From NCBI RefSeq assembly GCF_028288225.1, contig NZ_JAQBOC010000076.1, positions 186,001 to 250,000 of the forward strand: DNA of 64,000 nucleotides. The letters are read 5' to 3'. This document shows positions 26,463 to 35,799 of this stretch, piece after piece. The DNA comes from Mucilaginibacter sp. (GTDB lineage Bacteria; Bacteroidota; Bacteroidia; Sphingobacteriales; Sphingobacteriaceae). Both the position numbers and the translations under genes were made by a program. The stretch's first letter is position 1. Each line of letters opens with the position of its first letter. A model generated the notes under the pieces. That model saw nothing but the letters and a program-made list of their open reading frames with translations, was not told the DNA's origin and made no database searches.

Positions 26463-27422
26463 GTGAACGATCCTAAAATTATCAGTATTATATTATTGCG
26501 TGCAATTGCTGCCTTATCTGTATGTATTGTTCATATTCAAATGATTTGTGATTTCCATGTAAATTTCATTATTGACTATTTAATTAACGTCGGACAGCAA
26601 GGCGTCGTCATATTTTTTGTTATATCAGGTTTTATTTTACCTTATTCGCTTTATAAGAAAAAGTATGTGTTGAAGGACTTTTTTTCATTTTTACTCAGGC
26701 GAAGTATCAGGATTGACCCTCCTTATTGGTGTATTATAGCTTTGCCCTTTATAATTGGCGTTCTGCCAATTTCATTGCTAAACTTAAATTCTGTCCTGTT
26801 ACACCTGTTTTACCTGGTACCATTTGTAAAGGGAACAAATTGGTTCTTAGGTGTTTTTTGGACACTTGCAATTGAATTTCAGTTTTATTTGCTCTTAGGC
26901 ATATTTTTCCCTTTTTTAATACGTATTAAAGCTAATGTATCAATACTTATATTAATTTGCATAAACATAATTTGTATTTTAAGTAAGCTAAACTATCATG
27001 GTGTTATTATTGAACAAATGTCTGATTTTGTAATAGGGTTTATAGCCTTTATGGCTTACGTTAAAAGAATTAGCCTAACCAAAGGTTTATTAGTGTTGTT
27101 TGCACTTTCAGCTTATATAATGGTTTCTGTTTCCATTAAAAGCGGCGCTGTGCCACTATCGGTAGCTCTCTTTATTTTATTGTATAAAAGTCAAAAAGAG
27201 ATTAAGCCGCTTTATTTTTTAGGTAATATTTCGTATTCATTATACCTTATACATTTTCCTTTAAGTCTTTTTTTGGTTGGGAGTATTGGTTCACATGTCA
27301 CCAATAAATCATTATTATTTGGGGGATGCTTACTTCTAAGTATTCTATCGGCCTATATTTTTTATTTATTGGTAGAAAGATATGCTTTAAAGCTCTCTAA
27401 AATGATAAAGTTATCCAGGTAA
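26463..27422 (+). CDS. Acyltransferase family 3 (OafA/YrhL-type) membrane protein
   Basis: 319 residues, almost all hydrophobic, with about ten membrane spans. Family marks are the conserved His in SVCIVHIQM, the RRSIRIDPPYW motif after span 2 and WTLAIEFQFYLLLGIF in the centre. These integral inner-membrane enzymes O-acylate sugars of surface glycans. GTG is used as the start. No glycan gene cluster surrounds it. Its base composition is visibly more AT-rich than its neighbours, which could mean recent acquisition or simply its hydrophobic codons. Confidence 0.87.
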   Translation: MNDPKIISIILLRAIAALSVCIVHIQMICDFHVNFIIDYLINVGQQGVVIFFVISGFILPYSLYKKKYVLKDFFSFLLRRSIRIDPPYWCIIALPFIIGVLPISLLNLNSVLLHLFYLVPFVKGTNWFLGVFWTLAIEFQFYLLLGIFFPFLIRIKANVSILILICINIICILSKLNYHGVIIEQMSDFVIGFIAFMAYVKRISLTKGLLVLFALSAYIMVSVSIKSGAVPLSVALFILLYKSQKEIKPLYFLGNISYSLYLIHFPLSLFLVGSIGSHVTNKSLLFGGCLLLSILSAYIFYLLVERYALKLSKMIKLSR

Positions 27423-27540
27423 TTATGCTTATTTCTCTTTTCAGGACTCTCTAAAAAGAAATAGTCTTGAAGGTTGCTGGGGATTTAAATTTTGGTACCA
27501 TGGATTTTCCGACTTAGTAACTTTTCATCTTTACAGTTAT

Positions 27541-27568
27541 CTAAATAACTAAAAAGATAGTTATTTAG
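27541..27568 (+). promoter_or_regulatory. Palindrome upstream of the M16 peptidase operon
   Basis: CTAAATAACT (27541-27550) and AGTTATTTAG (27559-27568) are perfect 10-bp arms with an 8-base A-rich spacer, 51 bases before the ATG. The size and symmetry suit an operator. No T-run follows. Confidence 0.4.
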
Positions 27569-27619
27569 CCTATTATTTAAAAACAAATTAATAAATTAGC
27601 AATAAATCAATTTCACAAT

Positions 27620-28954
27620 ATGCAGCTAAAGAAAAGCGTTTTTTGTGCACTCGCAGCGGTATTCCTGGCGGGTCTACAAGCTAAAGCGCAAAAAGTAGAA
27701 TTTACGGAATACGATCTGCCTAATGGTTTGCACGTAGTTCTGCACAACGATAGTAAGGCGCCTGTAGTGGCTGTCACTGTTATGTATCATGTCGGGTCAA
27801 AAAATGAGGTTGTGGGCCGTACAGGTTTCGCTCATTTTTTTGAACACCTGCTATTTGAAGGCAGCGACAATATTAAGCGTGGCGAATTCATGAAGGTGGT
27901 ATCGGCAAATGGAGGCCAGAACAATGCCAATACCACACAAGACAGGACCTTTTATTACGAGCTATTCCCATCAAACCAACTGGAAACCGGCATGTGGCTG
28001 GAGAGCGAACGCATGATGCACCCGGTAATAAATGAAATTGGTGTAAAAACGCAGAACGAGGTAGTAAAAGAAGAAAAACGCCAAAGTCTTGATAATCGTC
28101 CCTACGGTAATTTAATTACTTATATAAGCGAAGGGCTGTTCCCTACCCACCCTTACCACAACGGAGTAATTGGATCAATGAAAGATCTGGATGCAGCCAG
28201 GCTGACTGAATTTAAGGAGTTTTTTAAAAAATACTATATCCCTAACAATGCCGTATTAACCATTGCCGGCGATATTGACGTTACTAAAACAAAACAATTG
28301 GTTGAAGCCTATTTTGGACCGATACCACGTGGGGAGAATATTGTTTACAAAAAAACGGGCGAGTCGCCAATAACCAAACAGGTTACTGATACTGCCTATG
28401 ACGCCAACATTCAGATCCCTTTTATGATTGAAGCTTACCGGGTGCCGGGCAGGGACAGTCATGATTCGAAAATAATGCAGATGATCTCTACTGTTCTTTC
28501 GGGTGGTGCAAGCTCGAGGATGTACAAAAAAATGGTTGATGAGAAAAAGAATGCATTACAGGTGGTTGCCTTTAACTATGCCCTTGAAGATTACGGTATG
28601 TACATAGTTGGTGCACTGCCAAACGGCGGGGCTGACCCGGCAAGCTTATTACCTGATATGGACGAGGAAATTAAAAAGCTGCAAACCGATCTGATAAGTC
28701 CTGAAGAATACCAGAAATTACAAAACCAATTTGAAAATAACTTTGTGAGCGCTAATACGCGAATGGTTGGGTTAGCAGAAAATCTGAGTAACGGATATAC
28801 CTTTTATCATAAGGATACCGGGCATGTAAATGAAGAATTAACTGAGATAAGATCAATAACCAGGGAAGAAATAAGGGATGCCGCTAAAAAATACCTTAAC
28901 CCTAACCAGCGCCTTGTTTTGTATTATTTGCCCGGAAAAGGTAAAGCTCAATAA
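27620..28954 (+). CDS. M16 family zinc peptidase, catalytic subunit
   Basis: 444 residues with a signal peptide (FCALAAVFLAGLQAKAQ). The inverted zinc motif HxxEH is present as H72-F-F-E75-H76 in GFAHFFEHLLFEG, with the third ligand in NEVVKEEKRQSLDN. The second half has the usual M16 non-catalytic fold. The family cleaves peptides or small proteins in the periplasm. It is followed after 24 bases by a second M16 gene lacking the zinc motif, so the two probably form a heterodimer like other two-gene M16 systems. Confidence 0.93.
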   Translation: MQLKKSVFCALAAVFLAGLQAKAQKVEFTEYDLPNGLHVVLHNDSKAPVVAVTVMYHVGSKNEVVGRTGFAHFFEHLLFEGSDNIKRGEFMKVVSANGGQNNANTTQDRTFYYELFPSNQLETGMWLESERMMHPVINEIGVKTQNEVVKEEKRQSLDNRPYGNLITYISEGLFPTHPYHNGVIGSMKDLDAARLTEFKEFFKKYYIPNNAVLTIAGDIDVTKTKQLVEAYFGPIPRGENIVYKKTGESPITKQVTDTAYDANIQIPFMIEAYRVPGRDSHDSKIMQMISTVLSGGASSRMYKKMVDEKKNALQVVAFNYALEDYGMYIVGALPNGGADPASLLPDMDEEIKKLQTDLISPEEYQKLQNQFENNFVSANTRMVGLAENLSNGYTFYHKDTGHVNEELTEIRSITREEIRDAAKKYLNPNQRLVLYYLPGKGKAQ

Positions 28955-28978
28955 TTAACTTATAGCACGAAAAAGATC

Positions 28979-31054
28979 ATGAAGAAATATATAATGATAG
29001 CTGCCGGAGCATTATTGATGCAATATGCGCAGGCACAAATAACTATTGACCGCACAAAACAGCCCAAACCGGGGCCGGCACCTGTGTTAACTATAAAAGA
29101 CCCTGTTAAATACACATTGCCAAATGGTATTACGGTTTTAGTTGTTGAGAACCATAGCCTGCCGAAGGTATCAGCAAGTTATTTGATTGATGTTGGCCCG
29201 GTAACCGAGGGCAGTAAAGCCGGTGCAGTAAACCTGATGGGATCTATGCTTAATGAGGGCACCAAAACCATGCCTAAAGCTGTATTTGATGAATCGGTTG
29301 AAAAATTAGGTGCCGACGTTAGCCTTAACTCCTCAGGCGGATATGCATCAGCGTTAACCCGCTATTTCAAAAATGCATTTACCCTAATGGGGCAGGCTTT
29401 AAAAGAGCCCGCATTTACACAGGAATCTTTCGATAAGTTAAAAACTCAAACTATAACCGGTTTAAAAGCAAATGCAAAAAGTGCCAAGGCTATTGCAGCC
29501 AGGGTGGGCAATGCACTTGCTTATGGCAAAACACACCCTAACGGCGAATTTGAAACCGAAGAAGGTATCCAGTCCCTTACCCTGCAGGATATTAAAGATG
29601 CTTATAGTAAATATGTGACGCCTTCAAGGGGTTATTTAACCATCATTGGCGATATTAAGCCAGCCCAGGCCAAAGCATTAGCTACTGAAATATTTGGCAG
29701 CTGGAAAGGCGCTGAACTTACTTTACCTAAACTTGCAGAAGTAGCTAATCCAACAAAAACCGAAATTGACGTTGTTGACGTGCCAAGCGCAGTACAATCA
29801 GAGATCAGCGTGATAAACCTCGTTGATATTAAAAAGAACAACCCCGATTATTTCCCGGCTATATTAGCCAGCTATATTTTAGGTGGTGGTGCCGAGAGCC
29901 GATTATTTATGAATCTGCGCGAAAAACATGGCTTTACATACGGCGCTTACTCACAATTAGGCACAGGCAGGTTCCAGGAAACTTTTGATGCTTCAGCATC
30001 AGTAAGAAATGCCAAAGCAGATAGTGCCGTTACCGAAATATTGAACGAGATAAAACGGATCCGCACTGATAAGGTATCAGCCGAAGAGCTAAGCACGGCC
30101 AAGGCTTTATATAACGGATCATTTGCATTAGGATTGGAAGACCCGGCACGCATGGCAACGTTTGCCAGTAATATACTGATTAATGACCTGCCTGCTGATT
30201 TTTACAAAACTTACCTGCAAAAGGTAAATGCGGTAACGGCTGATGATATTTTACGCGTGGCTCAAAAATACTTTAACTATGATAATACGCGTGTGGTAGT
30301 AGTTGGCGGTGCCGCCCAAATGCTTGACGGGCTTAAGAAAAGCGGACATCCTGTTAAGCTATACGATAAGTATGCCAACCCGGTAACAGAAGGCGCCCAA
30401 ACTGCTGCCGTGCCCAACGTAAATGCTGCCGATATAATAAAAGGCTATATTGATGCTGTTGGCGGAGCTACCGAATTGAAAAAGGTAACATCGAGCGTTA
30501 CTACCATGGATATGAGCATGCAAGGCATGAAACTAAATGTTTTGCAAAAGAAAATGGCGCCTAACAAAGAAACCATGACCGTTACTATGGGTGGCAACAC
30601 GGTGATGAAAGAAACATTTGATGGTGATAAAGGCTATCAGCAACAGGGACCTAATAAAAAAGATCTGGGTGCCGATGAAATAGCGCAAAAAAAGGTTTTC
30701 ACTTCATTAACCGAGCAGCTTGATTACTTAAGCAACCCTGCATTTAAGCTTGCGGTAAAAGGCATCCAAAAAGTGAATGGAGCCGATGCATACCAGGTTA
30801 GCGTTACCGACCCAACCGGCAAAACATCAACCGAATATTATGATGTTAAAAGCAAGCTGCTGGTGAAAAACGAAAGCACTACAGTAAGCAATAATGTAAG
30901 TGCAAACACTACAGTGGATTTTAGCGATTACCGCAAAGTTGGCAATGTGATGTTCCCGTACAAGCAAACCATAACACAGTCCGATCAAACATTTGAAATG
31001 ACCGTAACTGATGTTAAAATAAATACTGGCGTAACTGCTGACGATTTTAAATAG
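28979..31054 (+). CDS. M16-like peptidase partner with C-terminal LolA-like domain
   Basis: 691 residues with a signal peptide ending near MQYAQAQ. Residues about 35-460 form an M16 pair-domain. Where the catalytic HxxEH should be, the sequence is GAVNLMGSMLNEGT, so it is non-catalytic. The HGFTYGAYS segment common to the substrate-binding partner subunit is kept. Residues about 475-691 add a domain (YIDAVGGATELKKV, YYDVKSKLLVKNE, VMFPYKQTI) resembling outer-membrane-lipoprotein-sorting (LolA-like) folds. It is co-transcribed with the catalytic subunit. Confidence 0.88.
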   Translation: MKKYIMIAAGALLMQYAQAQITIDRTKQPKPGPAPVLTIKDPVKYTLPNGITVLVVENHSLPKVSASYLIDVGPVTEGSKAGAVNLMGSMLNEGTKTMPKAVFDESVEKLGADVSLNSSGGYASALTRYFKNAFTLMGQALKEPAFTQESFDKLKTQTITGLKANAKSAKAIAARVGNALAYGKTHPNGEFETEEGIQSLTLQDIKDAYSKYVTPSRGYLTIIGDIKPAQAKALATEIFGSWKGAELTLPKLAEVANPTKTEIDVVDVPSAVQSEISVINLVDIKKNNPDYFPAILASYILGGGAESRLFMNLREKHGFTYGAYSQLGTGRFQETFDASASVRNAKADSAVTEILNEIKRIRTDKVSAEELSTAKALYNGSFALGLEDPARMATFASNILINDLPADFYKTYLQKVNAVTADDILRVAQKYFNYDNTRVVVVGGAAQMLDGLKKSGHPVKLYDKYANPVTEGAQTAAVPNVNAADIIKGYIDAVGGATELKKVTSSVTTMDMSMQGMKLNVLQKKMAPNKETMTVTMGGNTVMKETFDGDKGYQQQGPNKKDLGADEIAQKKVFTSLTEQLDYLSNPAFKLAVKGIQKVNGADAYQVSVTDPTGKTSTEYYDVKSKLLVKNESTTVSNNVSANTTVDFSDYRKVGNVMFPYKQTITQSDQTFEMTVTDVKINTGVTADDFK

Positions 31055-31137
31055 AATTGTGATTATCACGATATAATTCCATCGTAGGGTACTCTATAAG
31101 AGGCATTGCGAAAACAGAGATTAAATTTATTTTTAAA

Positions 31138-31167
31138 AGAGCTTGCCGGTGGCAGGCTCTTTTTTTT
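31138..31167 (+). terminator. Intrinsic terminator of the M16 operon
   Basis: The stem AGAGCTTGCC / GGCAGGCTCT (10 bp, one G-U) with a GGT loop is followed by eight T (31160-31167). It lies 84 bases after the second M16 gene. Confidence 0.9.
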
Positions 31168-31218
31168 ATGAAATAAATATTAACTTAGAAAACTACAACC
31201 GTAAAAAATCATCACAAA

Positions 31219-32403
31219 ATGAGAGAGATAAAAAGAAGGAATTTTCTGAAACTTTCAGGCCTTTCCCTGGTTCCGGCTTTATTACCGGGCCTTGCTGCCA
31301 ATGCGCATGCTGCTGTAATAAAAATCGACGCGCCTGTAAATACTTACATTTCTTTTACTGATGATGGGGTCCACTATGCCCCCGCAGATTACCTGGCAAA
31401 GCTGCAGGAGATCAGTCAAAAAGATCCTATAAAAGCAGACGTTTATGGACAAGGTGGAACACTTGCAAAGCTTACCAAACGGTTTGCGGAAATTACCGGC
31501 AAAGAGGCAGCTACCTATATGCCTACAGGTACCATGGCTAACCAGCTGGCTATATCGGTGCTAAATGGTGAAAACACCAAGATTTTTGTACAGGACACAA
31601 GCCATATTTACCGCGATGAAGCTGACGCCGCCCAATCTGTTTTCAATAAAAGATTGATGCCATTGGCCCCGGGCGCAGCTTTTTTTACGCTGGAAGATCT
31701 CAAGGCAGGCATCAATTATGTTAATGACGGCGAAGTTTTTAAAAGTGGGATAGGAACTGTCGCTATTGAAAACCCGGTAAGGCGCTGCGACGGTCAGCAG
31801 GTCCCGATAGAAGAGATCAGGAAGATCTCTGCCTTCTGCCGCAGCAATGGCTATAAACTTCACCTTGACGGCGCGCGGATCTACCTGGCCGCGGCTGTTA
31901 GCGGAATTTCAATTGCAGAGTATGCTTCGAATTTTGATACTATTTATATTTCGCTTTATAAATACCTTGGAGCCGATGGCGGTGCCATTCTTTGTGGCGA
32001 TAAAGCTGTGATAGATAAGATGGAACATCTTATCAAGATTCATGGCGGTACCGTTTATAGCAGCTGGAGCAAAGCGGCAATGGCGTTATACCACCTTGAT
32101 GGACTGGAAGACAGGCTAAAACAAACATTTATACAAGCGAATGACCTCTTTAGTAAACTGAACAAATTACCGGGCATAAATATTAATCCTATAAAGGGTG
32201 GTTCTAATATATTCGATCTTAAATTAACTGCCACCGATGTTAAAAAATTCAGGCAGCAACTGTATGAAAAACACAAGGTTCTGGTAAGAAATGCTAACCA
32301 TGAAGGTGTTATCAAGCTGCAGGTAAATGAAACGCTGCTTAAAACAGATAATCAATCGTTAGTAGCAGCTTTTACCGATGCGCTATCATCTGCAAAAGTA
32401 TAA
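31219..32403 (+). CDS. Tat-exported threonine-aldolase-like PLP enzyme
   Basis: 394 residues. The N-terminus MREIKRRNFLKLSGLSLVPA has the twin-arginine motif and hydrophobic run of a Tat signal peptide. The rest is a fold-type I beta-eliminating lyase/threonine aldolase: YMPTGTMANQLA, HLDGARIYLAA and the PLP lysine K248 in SLYKYLGADGGAI. Normal low-specificity threonine aldolases are cytoplasmic and cleave threonine to glycine and acetaldehyde. Export by Tat would fit folding with bound PLP in the cytoplasm. The substrate is unknown. Confidence 0.88.
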   Translation: MREIKRRNFLKLSGLSLVPALLPGLAANAHAAVIKIDAPVNTYISFTDDGVHYAPADYLAKLQEISQKDPIKADVYGQGGTLAKLTKRFAEITGKEAATYMPTGTMANQLAISVLNGENTKIFVQDTSHIYRDEADAAQSVFNKRLMPLAPGAAFFTLEDLKAGINYVNDGEVFKSGIGTVAIENPVRRCDGQQVPIEEIRKISAFCRSNGYKLHLDGARIYLAAAVSGISIAEYASNFDTIYISLYKYLGADGGAILCGDKAVIDKMEHLIKIHGGTVYSSWSKAAMALYHLDGLEDRLKQTFIQANDLFSKLNKLPGININPIKGGSNIFDLKLTATDVKKFRQQLYEKHKVLVRNANHEGVIKLQVNETLLKTDNQSLVAAFTDALSSAKV

Positions 32404-32428
32404 GCGTAAAATTTCTGGTATAATGAGT

Positions 32429-33766
32429 TTATTTTAAACCAAGCGCATATAAACAACCGTCGGCGCTGCCAAAATAAATTACGCCATTACTAATAACCGG
32501 TGATGAAACTATTGGGCCAAGCGTATACAATTGATCCATGATTTTAACCGAAGTGGCATAAAGCTCGTTATCCTTACCTGTTGAAATGTAATTATAATCA
32601 AGGGTGTCTTTCTTTAATAGTTTAGCGGCATTTCTGTTCCTGCCATCAGTAGTAAAATGACCGGTTAGTTTACCTGATTTAAGGTTAACGGCAGAAAGTT
32701 TACCAGTAAAGTCTCCAAAGTAAGCAGTGCTTCCGCCAATTGCAGCTGATGAATAAAGATAGCCATTGGCTTTGTAGCTGAACTTTTGTTTCCCGGTTTT
32801 AGCATCTAAAGCTGCGAAAATATAAGTATCAGATGTCGAGGTATAAACAACCCCGCTTTGTATGGCGGGTGTGGTAAGGATCCATGAGCCTTGTGCGCTG
32901 TATTTCCATGTCATTTTACCGGTGTTAGCATTGAGCGCATACAAATAACTATCTCTTGCACCAAAATAAACCATGCCATTGCTGCAAGTCGCCGAACCCT
33001 GGACGCCTTCCAATAAATGCACAACAGGCTGGTCGCCGGTTTTAAATTTCCAGAGCTGTTTGCCTGAGGTAGCATCAACAGCATAAAAAAAGGTATCCCA
33101 GCTACCAAAATACAGTTTGCCATTATACAAAGCTGGTGTAGTATGAATAAGGCCTTTTGTTTTAAAGGTCCATTTTAGCTTACCGCTCACAGCGTTTAAC
33201 GCATACATATTGCCATCGCTGCTGCCGAAATATACAGTAAGGTTATTGCTGCTAAATATTGGTGAGGAGAGAAAGAAATCATACAGATCATTCATATACT
33301 GATCATGCGGTTTCATGGCCCATAAGCTTTTTGCGCCTACCAGTTTTTCGCCCCCGGTTTTAAATTTCCATATTAAAGTGCCGGTCTTGGCATTTAAAGC
33401 GTAGTAATGCCCATCAAAACTGCCAAAGCACACTATATTACCATTTATTGCCGGTGAAGAATGCACCGCACCTCCTGTTGTAAATTTCCATAGTTGCTTA
33501 CCTGTTTTTATATCAATGGCGTACAGGTTATGATCGGCACTGCCGATGTACGCAATGCCATTAGAAATGGCGGGAGATGAAAATATTTTGCCCTGCGATT
33601 TGAATTTCCATTTTAAGCCGGCAAACGAGCTATAGTTCTCTCCCGTGTAAACACCGGTATGCGCTGCACCAGCATGAAAAACTGAGGTAACTGAATTTGA
33701 GTTGCTTTGGCCGAATGCAATATTCATCCAGCAAAAAACAAAAATCACAAGGTATTTAGGCATCAT
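32429..33766 (-). CDS. Secreted PQQ-type beta-propeller repeat protein
   Basis: 445 residues with a signal peptide (YLVIFVFCWMNIAFGQ). It has at least six blade repeats of the type GKLYFGSWD-xx-FYAVDATSGKQLWKFKTG, separated by about 45-60 residues. The consensus W-[KT]-[FY]-K and A-[LIV]-x-x-x-TGK is that of PQQ-binding-like or BamB-like propellers. No dehydrogenase active-site disulfide or metal ligands are seen, so a structural or binding role is more likely than a quinoprotein enzyme. Periplasmic or surface. No operon partner. Confidence 0.88.
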   Translation of the reverse strand: MMPKYLVIFVFCWMNIAFGQSNSNSVTSVFHAGAAHTGVYTGENYSSFAGLKWKFKSQGKIFSSPAISNGIAYIGSADHNLYAIDIKTGKQLWKFTTGGAVHSSPAINGNIVCFGSFDGHYYALNAKTGTLIWKFKTGGEKLVGAKSLWAMKPHDQYMNDLYDFFLSSPIFSSNNLTVYFGSSDGNMYALNAVSGKLKWTFKTKGLIHTTPALYNGKLYFGSWDTFFYAVDATSGKQLWKFKTGDQPVVHLLEGVQGSATCSNGMVYFGARDSYLYALNANTGKMTWKYSAQGSWILTTPAIQSGVVYTSTSDTYIFAALDAKTGKQKFSYKANGYLYSSAAIGGSTAYFGDFTGKLSAVNLKSGKLTGHFTTDGRNRNAAKLLKKDTLDYNYISTGKDNELYATSVKIMDQLYTLGPIVSSPVISNGVIYFGSADGCLYALGLK

Positions 33767-33904
33767 CTAGGGATAAGTGGTTGGTTATAAATATGGGGTT
33801 AATAAATATGGCAAAAATTGCGGATAAAATTTGTGAACTTTCTACACTCATAGCCGATCCTGATGGCGAAGAACGAAGCTACCCAATCGCATAACAACGC
33901 GCTA

Positions 33905-34711
33905 CTACTTCTTCCCATTCTCCACGCTTTTAATTTCCTCCTTGCGGTCTTTCTTGAAATCAAAATTATTAAAATCAGGTGTTTGGGGCAGTTCCATTGT
34001 ATAACTGCTCAGGATATCAACCTCAATAATTATGTCATCAGCTATCACATCAATTATATGGCCGCCCGATGTTTTATCGGCAGATAAAAAATGAAAATGA
34101 TACCCGCTGATGTGCGGACCTTCCATAAATACCGGCAATTTGTAACCTGCCAGGTCGCCTTTTATGGTGTTAAATTCAAAAAAGTGCTGCTTATCAAGCA
34201 TGGCTGCAAGCGGCAAATATGGTTTTTTCTCCACCGGCGGAAATGCCCTTGTTTTTACGTACTTAAAATTGCCGCTAATGTGAATGGCATAGATCCCGTT
34301 TTGATTGGTAAGCACACTATCCAGGTATTTAAAAAGCGCTGCCTTGTTTAATTCTTTACCCGGTTTATAAACTTTAGCGGCATGAAAAAAGCACACCACC
34401 GCATAAGGTGTTTTTTCGGCATCACTTACCGGACTGGTTTTGCCGGTATATTGTGTTTTATAAAGTTTACCATTCAGCATTATTAATTCGCCGTCGAGCA
34501 TGGCGGGGGCACCCAGGCCAAAATCACCATGCTGGTGCAGGTCTTTATATGGATACCAGGCATCGTATAATCCACCTATAAATGCTGAGGCATAGCCCGC
34601 GCTGTATAAGTTACTACCGGAAGTTGCGTTCTTTTGCTGCGCGATAAGGCTGAAATTCAGACTAAAAACTAATAGAGTAGCGGTATAAAAATATTTAATT
34701 GTTGACGTCAT
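33905..34711 (-). CDS. budA: Acetolactate decarboxylase, secreted form
   Basis: 268 residues. The enzyme converts 2-acetolactate to acetoin and CO2. The zinc ligands H205, H207 and H218 occur in YHFHFLSADKTSGGH with the spacing (2 and 11) of the characterised enzyme, and further family blocks are QHGDFGLGAPAMLDGEL and HISGNFKYVKTRA. A signal peptide (FYTATLLVFSLNFSLIAQ) precedes the domain, so it should act outside the cytoplasm. No acetolactate synthase or butanediol dehydrogenase is nearby. Confidence 0.93.
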   Translation of the reverse strand: MTSTIKYFYTATLLVFSLNFSLIAQQKNATSGSNLYSAGYASAFIGGLYDAWYPYKDLHQHGDFGLGAPAMLDGELIMLNGKLYKTQYTGKTSPVSDAEKTPYAVVCFFHAAKVYKPGKELNKAALFKYLDSVLTNQNGIYAIHISGNFKYVKTRAFPPVEKKPYLPLAAMLDKQHFFEFNTIKGDLAGYKLPVFMEGPHISGYHFHFLSADKTSGGHIIDVIADDIIIEVDILSSYTMELPQTPDFNNFDFKKDRKEEIKSVENGKK

Positions 34712-34828
34712 AATTTAGAACAAAGGTGATTATAAAGTTTTACTTTCTGCTTACGGTGATGTTAAGATATGGATTTAACTTTGCTTTGCCACGATCGAAA
34801 AATGAGACGACTGCGAATTTGAAGCAAA

Positions 34829-34917
34829 TCTCTGTTGCTCTCCGTGGCTGCTCAGTGCTCTCCGTGGTTAAATTTAACCGCAAAGTTCACAAAGGCAAAC
34901 GCAAAGGAACACAGAGA
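34829..34917. repeat. Hairpin-forming intergenic repeat
   Basis: A region upstream of the DsbA-family gene. TCTCTGT near 34829 pairs with ACAGAGA near 34911-34917. Between them are two similar CTCTCCGTGG blocks and two similar CGCAAAG-x-CACAAAGG / CGCAAAGGAACAC blocks. In-frame translation of this stretch would extend the next protein by 36 residues, but it looks like repeat, not coding sequence. Confidence 0.6.
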
Positions 34918-34942
34918 AAAAGTAAACTTTAAATTGAACAAG

Positions 34943-35650
34943 ATGAAAGTTGAGATATGGAGCGATGTAATGTGCCCGTTTTGTTATATAGGCAAGCGCA
35001 GGTTTGAAGATGCTTTACAGCATTTTGAGCACAAGGAAGAGATTGAAATTGAATGGAAAAGCTTTCAGCTGAACCCTGATCTTGAAACCGATCCGACTAC
35101 TAACATTGATCAATACCTTGCTGATAGAAAGGGGTGGACAATTGACTATGTCCAACAAATGAATGCCCGCGTAACCCAAATGGCTGCCGAAGCAGGCTTA
35201 ACTTACAACCTTGATAAGGCCGTTGTTGCCAATAGCTTTAAAGCACACAGGTTTAGCCATCTCGCTAAAAAACACGGCTTAGGCGTTGAAGCCGAAGAAC
35301 AATTATTTAAAGCCTATTTTACCGATAGCAAAAACATTGACGATAACGAAACCCTGATTGCTTTAGGCAAGGAAATAGGCCTTGACGCTGCTGAAATAAA
35401 ACAGGTTTTAGAAGGTGATGCTTATGCTGATGAGGTTAAGCATGATATTGATACCGCACAGTATCTTGGCATACAGGGCGTACCATTTTTTGTATTGAAT
35501 AATAAGTATGCTGTATCTGGCGCACAGTCCATCCCCGTGTTTGAGCAAACCTTGCAGAAAGCTTTTGGCGAGTGGCAGCAGGAAAACTCAAAACCCAAAT
35601 TAGAAATTATTGAAGGTGAATCGTGCGGGCCTGATGGCGACTGCAATTAA
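34943..35650 (+). CDS. DsbA family oxidoreductase (FrnE-like)
   Basis: 235 residues from ATG 34943; in-frame upstream codons translate a repeat and are rejected. Thioredoxin-like fold with active-site CPFC in SDVMCPFCYIGKRRFE, a helical insertion with RFSHLAKKHGLG, and the cis-proline region QGVPFFVLNNKYAVSGAQS. It lacks a signal peptide, so it is probably cytoplasmic, as in the FrnE/2-hydroxychromene-like branch. Substrates are unknown. The C-terminal CGPDGDC adds a second Cys pair that might act as a metal or disulfide site. Confidence 0.9.
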   Translation: MKVEIWSDVMCPFCYIGKRRFEDALQHFEHKEEIEIEWKSFQLNPDLETDPTTNIDQYLADRKGWTIDYVQQMNARVTQMAAEAGLTYNLDKAVVANSFKAHRFSHLAKKHGLGVEAEEQLFKAYFTDSKNIDDNETLIALGKEIGLDAAEIKQVLEGDAYADEVKHDIDTAQYLGIQGVPFFVLNNKYAVSGAQSIPVFEQTLQKAFGEWQQENSKPKLEIIEGESCGPDGDCN

Positions 35651-35799
35651 TTATAAGGAACTTTATTCCCGTTTTTGTAACCTAACACTTGCAAATTACG
35701 TATTGTGGTGTGGATAATTTACGCTATAAATTATTATTCACAGGCATTTAACCGACAAGTAAATATTTATACTTATAAATCGGATCACAAAACGGCGCA

